Source of the DNA: Elioraea sp. | GTDB lineage: Bacteria; Pseudomonadota; Alphaproteobacteria; Acetobacterales; Acetobacteraceae | Length of the DNA stretch: 64,000 nucleotides | Reading direction: 5' to 3' | NCBI RefSeq assembly: GCF_022842375.1 | Contig: NZ_JALHPR010000011.1 | Location: forward strand, 1-64,000 | In this document: positions 33,684 through 42,093 of the stretch, piece by piece | Numbering within the stretch: the first letter of the stretch is position 1 | How the letters are laid out: each line of letters starts with the position of its first letter | Made by a program: the position numbers and the translations under genes | Notes under the pieces: generated by a model | Databases searched by the model: none | What the model was told of the DNA's origin: nothing | Seen by the model: the letters and a program-made list of their open reading frames with translations, nothing else

Positions 33684-35033
33684 ATGGCAACGGAAGAAGC
33701 CTCGATCTTCGGCCAGCTTCGGCGCGTGGTGCGCACCTCCGGCGCTGTCGGCGGCATCGCCGCACGCGTGGCGGGTGAGCGCCTGTTCGGCGTCAAGACC
33801 GATCGGGTCGGGCATGCGGAGGACCTGAAGGCCGTGCTCGGCGGGCTGAAGGGCCCGCTGATGAAGGTCGCGCAGTTCCTCTCGACGATCCCCGATGCGC
33901 TGCCCGCCGAATACGCCGCCGAGCTTGCGCAGCTTCAGGCCAACGCGCCGGCGATGGGCTGGCCCTTCGTGAACCGCCGCATGCAGGCCGAGCTCGGTCC
34001 GCAATGGAGCACGAAGTTCGCGAGCTTCGGCCGCGAGGCGGCGGCCGCGGCCTCGCTCGGCCAGGTGCATCGCGCGACGCTGCCCGATGGCCGCGCCGTT
34101 GCCTGCAAGCTGCAATACCCGGACATGGCGAGCGTGGTGGAAGCCGATCTCCGGCAGCTCAAGCTCGCGATGGCCGTCTACAAGCGGATGGACAACGCCA
34201 TCCAGCAGGACGAGATCTACAAGGAGTTGACCGAGCGGCTGCGCGAGGAGCTCGACTACGCCCGGGAGGCGGCGAACATGCGCCTCTATGGCGCCATGCT
34301 CGGGGGCGAGCCGAACGTGCACGTGCCGGTCCCGATCGAGGGCTACTGCACGACGCGGCTTCTCACCATGAACTGGCTCGAAGGCCGCGCGCTGATGCGC
34401 AGGCTCGAGGAGGATCCGCCCCAGGCGGAACGGAACGAGATCGCATTGAACCTGTTCAAGGCGTGGTACGTTCCCCTCTACCGCTACGGCGTCATCCACG
34501 GCGATCCGCATCTCGGCAACTACCAGGTGCGCGGCGATGGCGGGGTGAACCTCCTCGACTATGGCTGCATCCGCGTGTTCCAGCCGCACTTCATCCGCGG
34601 CGTGATCGACCTCTACGAGGCGGTGCGCGACAAGGACGAGGACAAGGCCTACCACGCCTACGAGACCTGGGGCTTCACCAACCTCGACCGCGAGAAGATG
34701 GCGGTGCTGAACCTCTGGGCCGAATTCCTCTACGAACCGCTGATGCAGGACCGCGCACGCCGCATCCAGGAGAGCGACGATCCGCAGTTCGGCCGCCGCG
34801 TCGCCGAGGAGGTGCATGCCGGCCTCAAGCGGATCGGCGGCGTCAAGCCGCCGCGCGAGTTCGTGCTGATGGACCGTGCCGCGATCGGGCTCGGCAGCGT
34901 GTTCCTGCGGCTGGGGGCGGAGCTGAACTGGCACCGCATGTTCCACGACCTGATCGCTGATTTCGACCCAGCGACGATGGCCGCACGCCAGCAGGCCGCA
35001 CTTGCGGGCGCCGGAGTGCCGGCTGCGGCCTGA
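33684..35033 (+). CDS. ABC1/AarF (UbiB-like) atypical kinase
   Basis: The 449-aa protein belongs to the ABC1 family linked to ubiquinone metabolism. The N-terminal family motif is KVAQ (GPLMKVAQFLSTIPDALP) where KxGQ is usual. The alanine-rich nucleotide loop is AAAAASLGQVHRA, the catalytic loop is HGDPHLGNYQV and the metal-binding motif is LLDYG. No C-terminal membrane helices are evident, unlike UbiB itself, so this is probably a paralog. UbiB-type proteins act as ATPases that aid lipid quinone handling. No other ubi gene is near. Confidence 0.88.
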   Translation: MATEEASIFGQLRRVVRTSGAVGGIAARVAGERLFGVKTDRVGHAEDLKAVLGGLKGPLMKVAQFLSTIPDALPAEYAAELAQLQANAPAMGWPFVNRRMQAELGPQWSTKFASFGREAAAAASLGQVHRATLPDGRAVACKLQYPDMASVVEADLRQLKLAMAVYKRMDNAIQQDEIYKELTERLREELDYAREAANMRLYGAMLGGEPNVHVPVPIEGYCTTRLLTMNWLEGRALMRRLEEDPPQAERNEIALNLFKAWYVPLYRYGVIHGDPHLGNYQVRGDGGVNLLDYGCIRVFQPHFIRGVIDLYEAVRDKDEDKAYHAYETWGFTNLDREKMAVLNLWAEFLYEPLMQDRARRIQESDDPQFGRRVAEEVHAGLKRIGGVKPPREFVLMDRAAIGLGSVFLRLGAELNWHRMFHDLIADFDPATMAARQQAALAGAGVPAAA

Positions 35034-35060
35034 GGCGTTGTTGCGCTGCTGCCTGGGGCG

Positions 35061-35630
35061 TCAGCCGCGTTTCCACTTGATGCTGCAGCCGATGCTCGCG
35101 TGCTGCGGGGCGGGGATCGGCTTGCCGGCGGCGACGGCCTTCATCGCCTCGAACAACTCGCGCCGCGCACCCGGCACCACGGCGGTGCGCGAAGCGTCAA
35201 GCCTGCCGCGATAGGCGAGGCGCGCGCTCGCATCGAAGCCGAAGAAGTCCGGCGTGCACACGGCACCATAGGCGCGCGCGATGTCCTGCGACGGATCATG
35301 CAGGTAGGGGAAGGGAAGGCCTGCGTCTCGCGCCAATCGCTGCATCGCTGCGAATCCGTCCTCGGGATAGGCATCGCCATCGTTGCTGCAGATGCCGGCG
35401 AAGCCGACCCCGATGGCGGCAAGGTCGCGCGCATCGCGGATCATCAGGTCGAGCACCGCCTTCACATAGGGGCAATGGTTGCACATGAACACGATGGCGG
35501 TGCCGCGCGGGCCGGCAATGTCGGCCAGGCGGAGGCTGCGCCCGTCGGTCGCCGCGAGGAGAAAATCGGGCGCGATCAACGCCGGAGCGCCGCTTCCTGG
35601 CCTGATCGTGTCCACGTCCGCGAGTGTCAT
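35061..35630 (-). CDS. Thioredoxin-fold redoxin (AhpC/TSA-like)
   Basis: The 189-aa protein has a thioredoxin fold with FMCNHCPYVKAVLDLMIRDA, in which the CxxC of thioredoxins appears as CNHC. It continues with GVGFAGICSNDG, PYLHDPSQDIARAYGAVCTPDFFGFD, including the cis-Pro TPDFF region. This is the thioredoxin-like group next to AhpC/TSA redoxins. No signal peptide, so cytoplasmic. Start 35630 follows AGGAGG. The C-terminal CSIKWKRG ending is conserved in the group. Partner unknown. Confidence 0.88.
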   Translation of the reverse strand: MTLADVDTIRPGSGAPALIAPDFLLAATDGRSLRLADIAGPRGTAIVFMCNHCPYVKAVLDLMIRDARDLAAIGVGFAGICSNDGDAYPEDGFAAMQRLARDAGLPFPYLHDPSQDIARAYGAVCTPDFFGFDASARLAYRGRLDASRTAVVPGARRELFEAMKAVAAGKPIPAPQHASIGCSIKWKRG

Positions 35631-35738
35631 GGCTTGCCTCCTGCGATGCGCGCGCGCAGCATAGTGGAAACCGGGTTGCGCTGCTGCCCGGAAATGCAAC
35701 CGTGACGTCAACTGGCAGAATCCGGGGGCTTAGCTACG

Positions 35739-36470
35739 ATGGCCGCACCGCACGGCGCCGACGCCGCCATTCCGCATGAGGCGGCATCTCTCGCCGACCG
35801 TGCCGCGCTGCTCGGGCGCACGCCACTGCTCCGCCGCCTGCCCGCCGAGGCGCTGACGCGCCTCGCGGGCTTCGCGCATCTCCGCCCCATGGCGAAGGGC
35901 GAGACGCTGTTCAGGCGCGGCGACCCGGGCACAGGGCTGCTCGTCGTCGTGAAGGGACGGATCCGCGTGTCGGTTCCGTCGAGCGAGGGGCGCGACGGGG
36001 TGCTGAACCTTGTGCGCGGCGGCGAGGTGGTGGGCGAGATCGCATTGCTCGATGGCCATGCGCGGACGGCCGACGCGGTGGCCGACACCGACGGCGAGGT
36101 CATGCTGCTCGAACGGCGCGACATGCTGCCGCTGCTTGCCGAGAACGGCACGCTCGCGCTCGCGCTGATGGAGGTGTTGTGCGAGCGGCTGCGCCAGACC
36201 TCGGCGCAGGTCGAGGCGCTGATGTTCCAGGAGACGGGGCCGCGGATCGCCCGTGCGCTGCTCCAGCTGTCGGCCGTGCAGCGGCTGACCTCCGTGGCGG
36301 TGACGCAGAAGCAGCTTGGCGAGATGGCCGGCACCTCGCGCGAGAGTGCCAACCGCACGCTGAAGGCGTGGGAGGCACGCGGCCTCGTCACCCTCGTGCC
36401 CGGCCGCGTGACGCTGCGCGACGAGGCGTCCATCCGCAGCCTCGCCGAAGGCGGTCGCGACCCAGGCTAG
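35739..36470 (+). CDS. CRP-like transcriptional regulator
   Basis: The 243-aa protein has a cyclic-nucleotide-binding beta-roll (GETLFRRGDPGTGLLVVVKGRI; phosphate cassette GEIALLDGHARTA), a dimerisation helix and a winged helix. The recognition helix TSRESANRTLKAWEARG aligns with E. coli CRP and keeps its base-contacting Arg, Glu and Arg (R180, E181, R185). No N-terminal cysteine cluster is present, so it is not FNR-like. I infer that it binds cAMP or cGMP and TGTGA-type half-sites. The adenylate cyclase at 42094 and the site at 46150 fit this. Confidence 0.9.
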   Translation: MAAPHGADAAIPHEAASLADRAALLGRTPLLRRLPAEALTRLAGFAHLRPMAKGETLFRRGDPGTGLLVVVKGRIRVSVPSSEGRDGVLNLVRGGEVVGEIALLDGHARTADAVADTDGEVMLLERRDMLPLLAENGTLALALMEVLCERLRQTSAQVEALMFQETGPRIARALLQLSAVQRLTSVAVTQKQLGEMAGTSRESANRTLKAWEARGLVTLVPGRVTLRDEASIRSLAEGGRDPG

Positions 36471-36479
36471 ACTCCAGGT

Positions 36480-36833
36480 TCAGACCTTCGTTCCCGCCTT
36501 CTCCTCCGCGGCGAGCTCGCGCTGCAGGAAGTAGTTCAGGAACGTCCGGATCGCGGCGACGGCGGCGAGCTTGCCGACCTGCTCCCAGTCCGGCGAGATC
36601 GCCGTGCCGACGATATCGGCCGCAAGCTGGAATTCGAGGGCGAGCGAGAGGCCGCGCGCGAGCCCGATCCGCGATGCCGCGGCTCCGCCGCCGGGCAGCA
36701 CGAGGCGCGCGAGCGCGATCGCCACCGCAACGAGCACGATCCCGACACTCACCCCCTCGATTCCGAGCTTGAGCCATGAGGCAGCGGCGACCACCACGGC
36801 TTCGAGGGCTTCCGGCATTGCGTGGCTGTCCAT
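36480..36833 (-). CDS. DUF1622 membrane protein
   Basis: The 117-aa protein matches DUF1622: GIEGVSVGIVLVAVAIALARLVLPGG (first helix), RIGLARGLSLALEFQLAADIVGTAISP and VAAIRTFLNYFLQRELAAEE. Two to three transmembrane segments are likely. The family is widespread and uncharacterised. The ATG at 36818 is an alternative start. It is convergent with the CRP-like gene, 9 bases away, and directly downstream of the subtilase gene (15 bases) on the same strand, so it might be the last gene of that transcript. Confidence 0.8.
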   Translation of the reverse strand: MDSHAMPEALEAVVVAAASWLKLGIEGVSVGIVLVAVAIALARLVLPGGGAAASRIGLARGLSLALEFQLAADIVGTAISPDWEQVGKLAAVAAIRTFLNYFLQRELAAEEKAGTKV

Positions 36834-36848
36834 TGCCGATCGATACCT

Positions 36849-39800
36849 TCAGCCAGCGTGCCGTTTGGGAGCCCTACTCATCCTGACGTTGCACGCGGCA
36901 ACGCGCCGCCCGCCCGACAGCATGAGACCCGCGAGCCGTTCCGCCCCCGCACCGGCGGTGAGCGCAAGCGCGAGGGTTGCCCCGGTGGCGAGCCGAAGCC
37001 GCGGCAACACGATGCCATCGCGCCCATCGAGTGTCGCGATGCCGTGCGCGAGGGTGAAGGAACTCGCCCCGAGTGCGCCCGTGAGTGCCGTGACGGCTGC
37101 CTCTCCCTTCGCCTCATCGCGTGTGCGCAGCGCTGGGTCGAGCGCCTCGTCGGCCGTGCCGGCATAGGGGCGCTCGCGCATGCCCCAGGGCCCTTCGTAG
37201 AGTGCTGCGCGGTTGAGCGGCAGTGCCTGTGCCGGCAACACCAGCCTGAGCGTGCGCGCGCCGGTCGCGCGCAGCACGAGCCCATCCTCATCCTCGCTGC
37301 CGGTGACGAGAAGCCGAAGCCGCGTGCCGGCCCCGGCCGTGCGCGCCGTGGCAAGCGAGCGCACGGCGGTATTGTTCCGCGCCGGCATCGGTTCGTCGGC
37401 GCTGAGCGGATCATCGGGGCTGTCGAGCGTGGCGAGCAGGTGCGGCGTCGCCGGATCGGGCTTGGTCCAGGCGATTGTCACGTTCGATTGCGTGCGCGCC
37501 TGGACGTCGCCGAGCCTGGCCTCGCCGATCAGGGTGAACAGGCCCGGCCGGTCGCGGGTCGGCGGCGTGGCCGCGAGCAGCGGCGGGGCCGCCCAGAGCA
37601 GCAGGCGCGCATCGCGGGCCGGCGCATCGCCACGGTTGCCGTAGCGCACCGTGACGACGAGCGGTCCCTCCGCGGCACCGAGGTCGGTCACCGGGCGCCC
37701 CTTCTCGTCCGCGAGCGTGATCGCGGGGCTGGCGCAGAGGTCCTCCGCCACCAGAGGCTCCGCGCCCGTATCGCCGGCGTTTCGTTGCAGCCAGAGATCG
37801 GCCCCGATCGCGTCCGTGTCGGCTGCGACCATCGCGGCAATGTCGAGCGCGCCGTAGCCTGCCGCCGGGTCCCAGCCGGACGCATCGGGCCCTGGCGCCC
37901 CTGCCGGCAGCACGAACCCGTCGCGGCTGGCCGTCTCGCACAGCACCTGGCGGATATCGGCCGCTGCCGGCGCAAGGCCTGTCGCGGCATGGATGCGCTC
38001 GCAGTAGAGCGCCGCGGCACCAGCGACCTGCGGGGCGGCGAAGCTCGTGCCGCCGCCCGACGCAACGGGCGAGGCGCCGGTGATCAGGCCGCGCATCGAG
38101 GGTGCGGTGACGAAGGCGCCGATCGCGGCGATCTCTGGCTTTGGGAAGCTGTCCCCGCGCACGGGGCCGCGGCCGGAATAGTCCGAGACCGTCATCATCT
38201 GCCCAAGCGGCCTGGCATCGAGCGAGGCGACGGCAAGCACCCGGCGCGCGGTCGAGGGAACGTTCAGCGTCGTTCCGCCAGCGATCCCATCGGCCCCGGG
38301 TGTGCCGAGCCAGCGGCGGAGCGCGCGGTTGTTGCGGTCGACCCAGCCATGCACCTCGCCACGCGCCGCATGCACGGTGAAGCGCCACGTGCCGCGCGGC
38401 AGCGTCATCCCAGGGGCCGGGCGCAGCGTGAGCGAGAGGCACCATGGCCCCCCCGGCTCAGGCCCGAGCCGTGCTTCGGCCGTGAAGCCCGCGGGCAGGA
38501 CGGGTGGGGTGACCGGGACCGCAACGGTCCCGTCCGACTCGCGCACGGTGACGGGGCCGATCGTCCGCGCGGCGAGGGTGCCCGTGATGGTCACGGCAGC
38601 AGGGCCGGCGCAGTCGAACCAGAGCTCGGCGGTCTCGGCGAACAGGCAACCCGGCGCGAACTCGAGCGCCAGCCCGACATCCCGCGTCGTGCCGTCATCG
38701 GACACCACCGCGTGCGCCGGCATCGGCACGGGCGGGGTACCGGCAAACCGCAGCAGGTGCTCATTGCCGGCCGCGACGACGAGGGCGCGGCCAGGCAGCA
38801 GGAGCAGCGCATCGAGGAACTGCTCGCCGAGCAGGTCGCCGTCATGCGGGCCGAGATTGTCGCCGTTGGAGAGGTTCACCACGACACCGGCGAAGGGGAC
38901 GAGGGGTGTTGCGGTGGCGAACAGGTCGGCCACGCCGGCCAGCATCGCCGCCTCGTTGCCGAAGCGTCGTTCGTCCTGCCCGGCCGCCGCGACGAAGGCG
39001 AGCGTCGCCTCGGGTGCGATGCCAGGCAGCGTGCGCGCCGGCAGCAGGCCCCCGCCCGCAGCGACGCCGGCAACTGCGCTGCCATGCGTCTGCAGCACAC
39101 GGCGCTCGCCCGCTGCGGTCGGCGCAAGCGGCAGGTCGCGCGCGCGGACGAGATGGTCGAGCGCGCCGGTGGGCGGTGCTCCGCCAGCGAGGCCGGCGAT
39201 CGCCGCATCGATCTCGGCGCGTTCGTAGCGCGCGCCGATGGCTGGCGCGCCGGGAATCGCCCGTGGCGGCAATGAGAGATCGTGCAGCCAGGCAAGCCGC
39301 GTCGTTCCGTCCGCGTTGCGGAAATCGGGGTGCAGCACGTCGATGAAGGTGTCGACCACCCCGATCATCGTGCCCGCGCCTGTCAGCCCACCCGCGGCCA
39401 TGCCGTGCGGCGGAAGCGCGTGCACCCGCGCGACCTCGACGGCTGTGGCCGCCGCCTGCCACGTACGCCCAGGCTCGGCGCGCACGGTGGCAGGGTGCTC
39501 GAGCACGCGCACGAGGCCGGTGACGTTGACCCAGGCGACGAAGATGTCGCCCGCCTGCGCCGCGACCTCGGCGCCGAGGGCCTCGAGTTCCGCCTTCTGG
39601 CCGAGGAAATGCAGCAGCACGCCGGCGAAGGGGCGCTGGCGGTCGAACCGCGTGACGAGGCCCTCCGCGCGCGCCTCGGCGGCACGGCGGAAGGCGAGGC
39701 GCTCGGGCGTTGCCGAGATCTTCGCCTTCCGCGCGTACTCCTCCAGTGCAGCGAGCCCCTCGCGCACCGTCTCGTCCATCGCATCGTCGGCCAGCGCATC

Positions 39801-39932
39801 GAGCAGGGCTGCGACACGACCGGAGAAGGACATGCTGTAGCCGCGCGCCGACACCTCGCCCGCGCGCGGCTTGCCGCGCGGCGGGACGGGTGGGACACGC
39901 CGGCGCCGAGGTCGTTGCTCCGTCTCCGTCAC
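36849..39932 (-). CDS. Large S8-family subtilase of the radical SAM cassette
   Basis: The 1027-aa serine protease has a complete catalytic set: Asp194 in GVVDTFID, His283 in THGSAVAG, oxyanion Asn390 in VVAAGN and Ser630 in GGGTSFAAPQVAG. A beta-rich insertion of about 140 residues lies between Asn390 and Ser630. After residue 700 there is a long beta-sandwich-like tail, including VTVRYGNRGDAPARDARLLL. There is no signal peptide, so it works in the cytoplasm or leaves by a special route. The N-terminal 150 residues are helical and may be a propeptide or docking domain. It starts 12 bases after the 202-aa gene and closes a four-gene cassette, where it is a natural candidate for proteolytic maturation. 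Confidence 0.9.
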   Translation of the reverse strand: MTETEQRPRRRRVPPVPPRGKPRAGEVSARGYSMSFSGRVAALLDALADDAMDETVREGLAALEEYARKAKISATPERLAFRRAAEARAEGLVTRFDRQRPFAGVLLHFLGQKAELEALGAEVAAQAGDIFVAWVNVTGLVRVLEHPATVRAEPGRTWQAAATAVEVARVHALPPHGMAAGGLTGAGTMIGVVDTFIDVLHPDFRNADGTTRLAWLHDLSLPPRAIPGAPAIGARYERAEIDAAIAGLAGGAPPTGALDHLVRARDLPLAPTAAGERRVLQTHGSAVAGVAAGGGLLPARTLPGIAPEATLAFVAAAGQDERRFGNEAAMLAGVADLFATATPLVPFAGVVVNLSNGDNLGPHDGDLLGEQFLDALLLLPGRALVVAAGNEHLLRFAGTPPVPMPAHAVVSDDGTTRDVGLALEFAPGCLFAETAELWFDCAGPAAVTITGTLAARTIGPVTVRESDGTVAVPVTPPVLPAGFTAEARLGPEPGGPWCLSLTLRPAPGMTLPRGTWRFTVHAARGEVHGWVDRNNRALRRWLGTPGADGIAGGTTLNVPSTARRVLAVASLDARPLGQMMTVSDYSGRGPVRGDSFPKPEIAAIGAFVTAPSMRGLITGASPVASGGGTSFAAPQVAGAAALYCERIHAATGLAPAAADIRQVLCETASRDGFVLPAGAPGPDASGWDPAAGYGALDIAAMVAADTDAIGADLWLQRNAGDTGAEPLVAEDLCASPAITLADEKGRPVTDLGAAEGPLVVTVRYGNRGDAPARDARLLLWAAPPLLAATPPTRDRPGLFTLIGEARLGDVQARTQSNVTIAWTKPDPATPHLLATLDSPDDPLSADEPMPARNNTAVRSLATARTAGAGTRLRLLVTGSEDEDGLVLRATGARTLRLVLPAQALPLNRAALYEGPWGMRERPYAGTADEALDPALRTRDEAKGEAAVTALTGALGASSFTLAHGIATLDGRDGIVLPRLRLATGATLALALTAGAGAERLAGLMLSGGRRVAACNVRMSRAPKRHAG

Positions 39933-39943
39933 GTCCTTGCCGA

Positions 39944-40552
39944 TCAGCCGCCGGCCGGGCCGGAGGCGATCGAGTGGCCGATCAGGTCACCGACGCCGGA
40001 GAGGAGCAGCAGCCTCTCGACCTTCACGTTCTCCTCGTCGAGCAGCATCGCCAGCACGGAGCGGATGCGGTCGAACCGCGCGCGATCAGCGCCCTTGGCG
40101 GCAGCGAGCGCCTTGGCCCAGGCGGTCGCGTACTGTGCCTCGGACACGGGGCGGGTGAGGCCGATGAGCAGCTTCACGCTGCGCTTGGCCTGGCCCGCGA
40201 CGATGAAGGTGCCGAGATAGCGCGCGGTGCCGGCGAGCTCGCTGTCGGCGAAGAGGCCTTCCGAAATCAACTCGCCCAGCTCGGTCTCGTTGGTGCCGAG
40301 GGAGCCGTCGGGCAGCGGATCGGTCAGCCAGTCCTGCACCGCGGCCGCACCCTGCCAGGAGAGCTCAGCCGTGACGGAGACGATCGCCGCGAGCGAGCCG
40401 GTGACGGTGATGCCGCCAGCCGGTGCACCGCTGCCCTCGTGGAAGAACGGCAGCGCCGCCTCCGTGCGCACCTCGGAGACGATCTCGCCTGCCTGCGGCT
40501 CGCCGGCGCCGAGGCGGGCGAGAAGCTCGCGTGGCGTGATCCTGTCGGTCAT
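39944..40552 (-). CDS. Unknown 202-aa protein of the radical SAM cassette
   Basis: I do not recognise this protein. It begins MTDRITPRELLARLGAGEPQ, an N-terminus resembling a leader helix, then a middle of beta character (PAGGITVTGSLAAIVSVTAEL), and a helical second half (LIGLTRPVSEAQYATAWAKA; RIRSVLAMLLDEENVKVERL) ending SIASGPAGG. It contains no cysteine and no signal peptide. AAGGAGA precedes ATG 40552, which overlaps the stop of the RRE gene by 4 bases (ATGA), so translation is coupled. It could be the substrate of the radical SAM enzyme, a scaffold or a chaperone. Confidence 0.72.
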   Translation of the reverse strand: MTDRITPRELLARLGAGEPQAGEIVSEVRTEAALPFFHEGSGAPAGGITVTGSLAAIVSVTAELSWQGAAAVQDWLTDPLPDGSLGTNETELGELISEGLFADSELAGTARYLGTFIVAGQAKRSVKLLIGLTRPVSEAQYATAWAKALAAAKGADRARFDRIRSVLAMLLDEENVKVERLLLLSGVGDLIGHSIASGPAGG

Positions 40553-40893
40553 GGTGCTGTCTCCTTCTGAGGGCTGGAAGAGCGGGTCTGCGGTGAGCCG
40601 GTGATGACGAGGCCGAGAGACATGAGCCGTGCGAGGCCGCGCGAGAAGGCGCCCTGCTCGGGCGCAGGGCCGGCAAGTCCGCGCAGCGTGGTGGCGAATT
40701 CGGCGGCGATGGCGGCGCGCGGGCGGCCGTCGCAGAGCGACAGGATGAGCCACGCTGTCGGGTTCAGCGTGTGCAGCCGCGCGCGGTCGGGGTCATAGGC
40801 GAGGCAGGTGCCCATCTCCGGCACCGGCCTCAGCCGCAGCCCCGGTGCTGCACTAACGCAGTCGGTCGGGAAGGACGGCAAGGTCAACCCCAT
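40549..40893 (-). CDS. PqqD-like RiPP recognition element protein
   Basis: The 114-aa protein has a single PqqD-type domain: a beta hairpin followed by YDPDRARLHTLNPTAWLILSLCDGR and a winged-helix helix pair (AAIAAEFATTLRGL; RGLARLMSLGLVITG). Such domains bind the leader part of a precursor and present it to a radical SAM maturase. The gene overlaps the end of the radical SAM gene by 41 bases and the start of the 202-aa gene by 4, so the three are translationally linked. The C-terminal 20 residues are a Ser/Pro/Gln tail. Confidence 0.85.
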   Translation of the reverse strand: MGLTLPSFPTDCVSAAPGLRLRPVPEMGTCLAYDPDRARLHTLNPTAWLILSLCDGRPRAAIAAEFATTLRGLAGPAPEQGAFSRGLARLMSLGLVITGSPQTRSSSPQKETAP

Positions 40894-41866
40894 CGTTCAG
40901 CGTCACGTCGAACGGGTCTGGCGCCTCCCAGCGCCCGTGGAAGGCGAAGGCGGTCGACCGGCAGCCGCCATGGCTCCTCTGGCTGCCGCTGCAGTCGGGG
41001 CAGGAGGCTTCGACGTTGCCGGATCGAATCTGTTTGTACAGCGGATCGTTCCGCCAGGCGTCAAGATACGGCCGGTCGCGGATGTTGCCGTAGTTCACGT
41101 ACTCGCGGAGATACTGGCAGCCGATCATGTCGCCGAAGGCGTTGAGCGCGGCCGCCTGCCAGCAGCAATTCTGGTCGCGCGGGTGCCAGGACTGCATCAC
41201 CTTCAGCCCCGGTGGCGGCGCCAGCGCGGCCAGTGCCGCCATCTGGTCGGCGAGCGGCAGGGCGATCCCGCCCCAGATCGCCTTGGCACGGCCGAGCGGG
41301 TAGAGGCGGAGGATGCCGACGCGCTCAGCCCCGAGCCCGTGGGCGAGGGCGAGGATCGCGTTGAGCTGCGGCGCGGTGCTGCGCGTCAGCACCACCAGCA
41401 CGTCGACCGGGATGGCGCGCGCCACGCAATGGCCGATCGCGGCGATGGCCTGGTCGAACGCGCCCGCGGCACCGGCCGTGGCGTCATGGGTCGCCGCATC
41501 CGCCCCCATGAGGTCGACCAGCACGCGGCCGACACGGGCGGCGGCAAGCCGGTCAGCCACGGCGGCGTCGAGGCCGGCGCCCTTGGTGCGCACCAGTGTC
41601 ATCATCCGCGGCGCGGTCGTCTCGATCAGGTCGAGGAAGCCTGGCTTGGCGAAGGGCTCGCCGCCCTCGAAATAGGCCTGGATGAAGCCTTCCTCGGTGA
41701 GACCGTCGATCACCCGGCGCCAGGCGGGTATCGAGAGCTCGCCCGCCTTCGGTGCGCGGGCGCAATCGCTGTAGCAGTGCGCGCAGGCGTGTGGGCACGC
41801 CTCGGTGATCGAGATGGAGATCTTCGGCGGCGTTTCGAGAACGGGGTTCGCGAAGGCGGGCTGCAT
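40853..41866 (-). CDS. Radical SAM protein with SPASM-like C-terminal domain
   Basis: The 337-aa protein carries the [4Fe-4S]-SAM motif CPHACAHC (Cys24, Cys28, Cys31) and YFEGGEPFAKPGF, the GGE SAM-amine motif. The C-terminal cysteines (NCCW; IGCQYL; CPDCSGSQRSHGGCRSTAF) match a SPASM or twitch domain holding auxiliary clusters. This architecture is typical of peptide- and protein-modifying maturases such as PqqE, QhpD or sactisynthases. ATG 41866 has GAGAGAA upstream; ATG 41908 would add 14 residues. It is divergent from the adenylate cyclase gene and leads the cassette. Confidence 0.9.
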   Translation of the reverse strand: MQPAFANPVLETPPKISISITEACPHACAHCYSDCARAPKAGELSIPAWRRVIDGLTEEGFIQAYFEGGEPFAKPGFLDLIETTAPRMMTLVRTKGAGLDAAVADRLAAARVGRVLVDLMGADAATHDATAGAAGAFDQAIAAIGHCVARAIPVDVLVVLTRSTAPQLNAILALAHGLGAERVGILRLYPLGRAKAIWGGIALPLADQMAALAALAPPPGLKVMQSWHPRDQNCCWQAAALNAFGDMIGCQYLREYVNYGNIRDRPYLDAWRNDPLYKQIRSGNVEASCPDCSGSQRSHGGCRSTAFAFHGRWEAPDPFDVTLNDGVDLAVLPDRLR

Positions 41867-42093
41867 CGTGGTTCTCTCGGCGCCATCGTCCCGGCGCGGG
41901 AATGTCATGATCGGGAAATCGTCAACGTCGGCATCGTCGGGGGCGGCTTGTGCGGAGGCGACAGTGTAGGCCGTTGCGGCTTCACCGCACAATCGCGTGC
42001 ATCGGCGCCGCGCCGCGCGCGAAGGTTGACACGGCGCGGCCGCTTGCGCTGACTGGATGAGCAACATCCCGGACAGGCAGAACCCACGCCTCC

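Noticed and set aside
36849-41866. Assignment of the cassette to PQQ or quinohemoprotein amine dehydrogenase synthesis
   Set aside because: No pqqA, B, C or E set and no QhpA-C structural genes are present, and the subtilase is far larger than QhpE.
41905-41985. A 26-codon GTG frame ending in an ATGA overlap with an alternative radical SAM start, as a possible precursor peptide
   Set aside because: There is no Shine-Dalgarno before the GTG and the preferred radical SAM start is further downstream, so it is probably chance.
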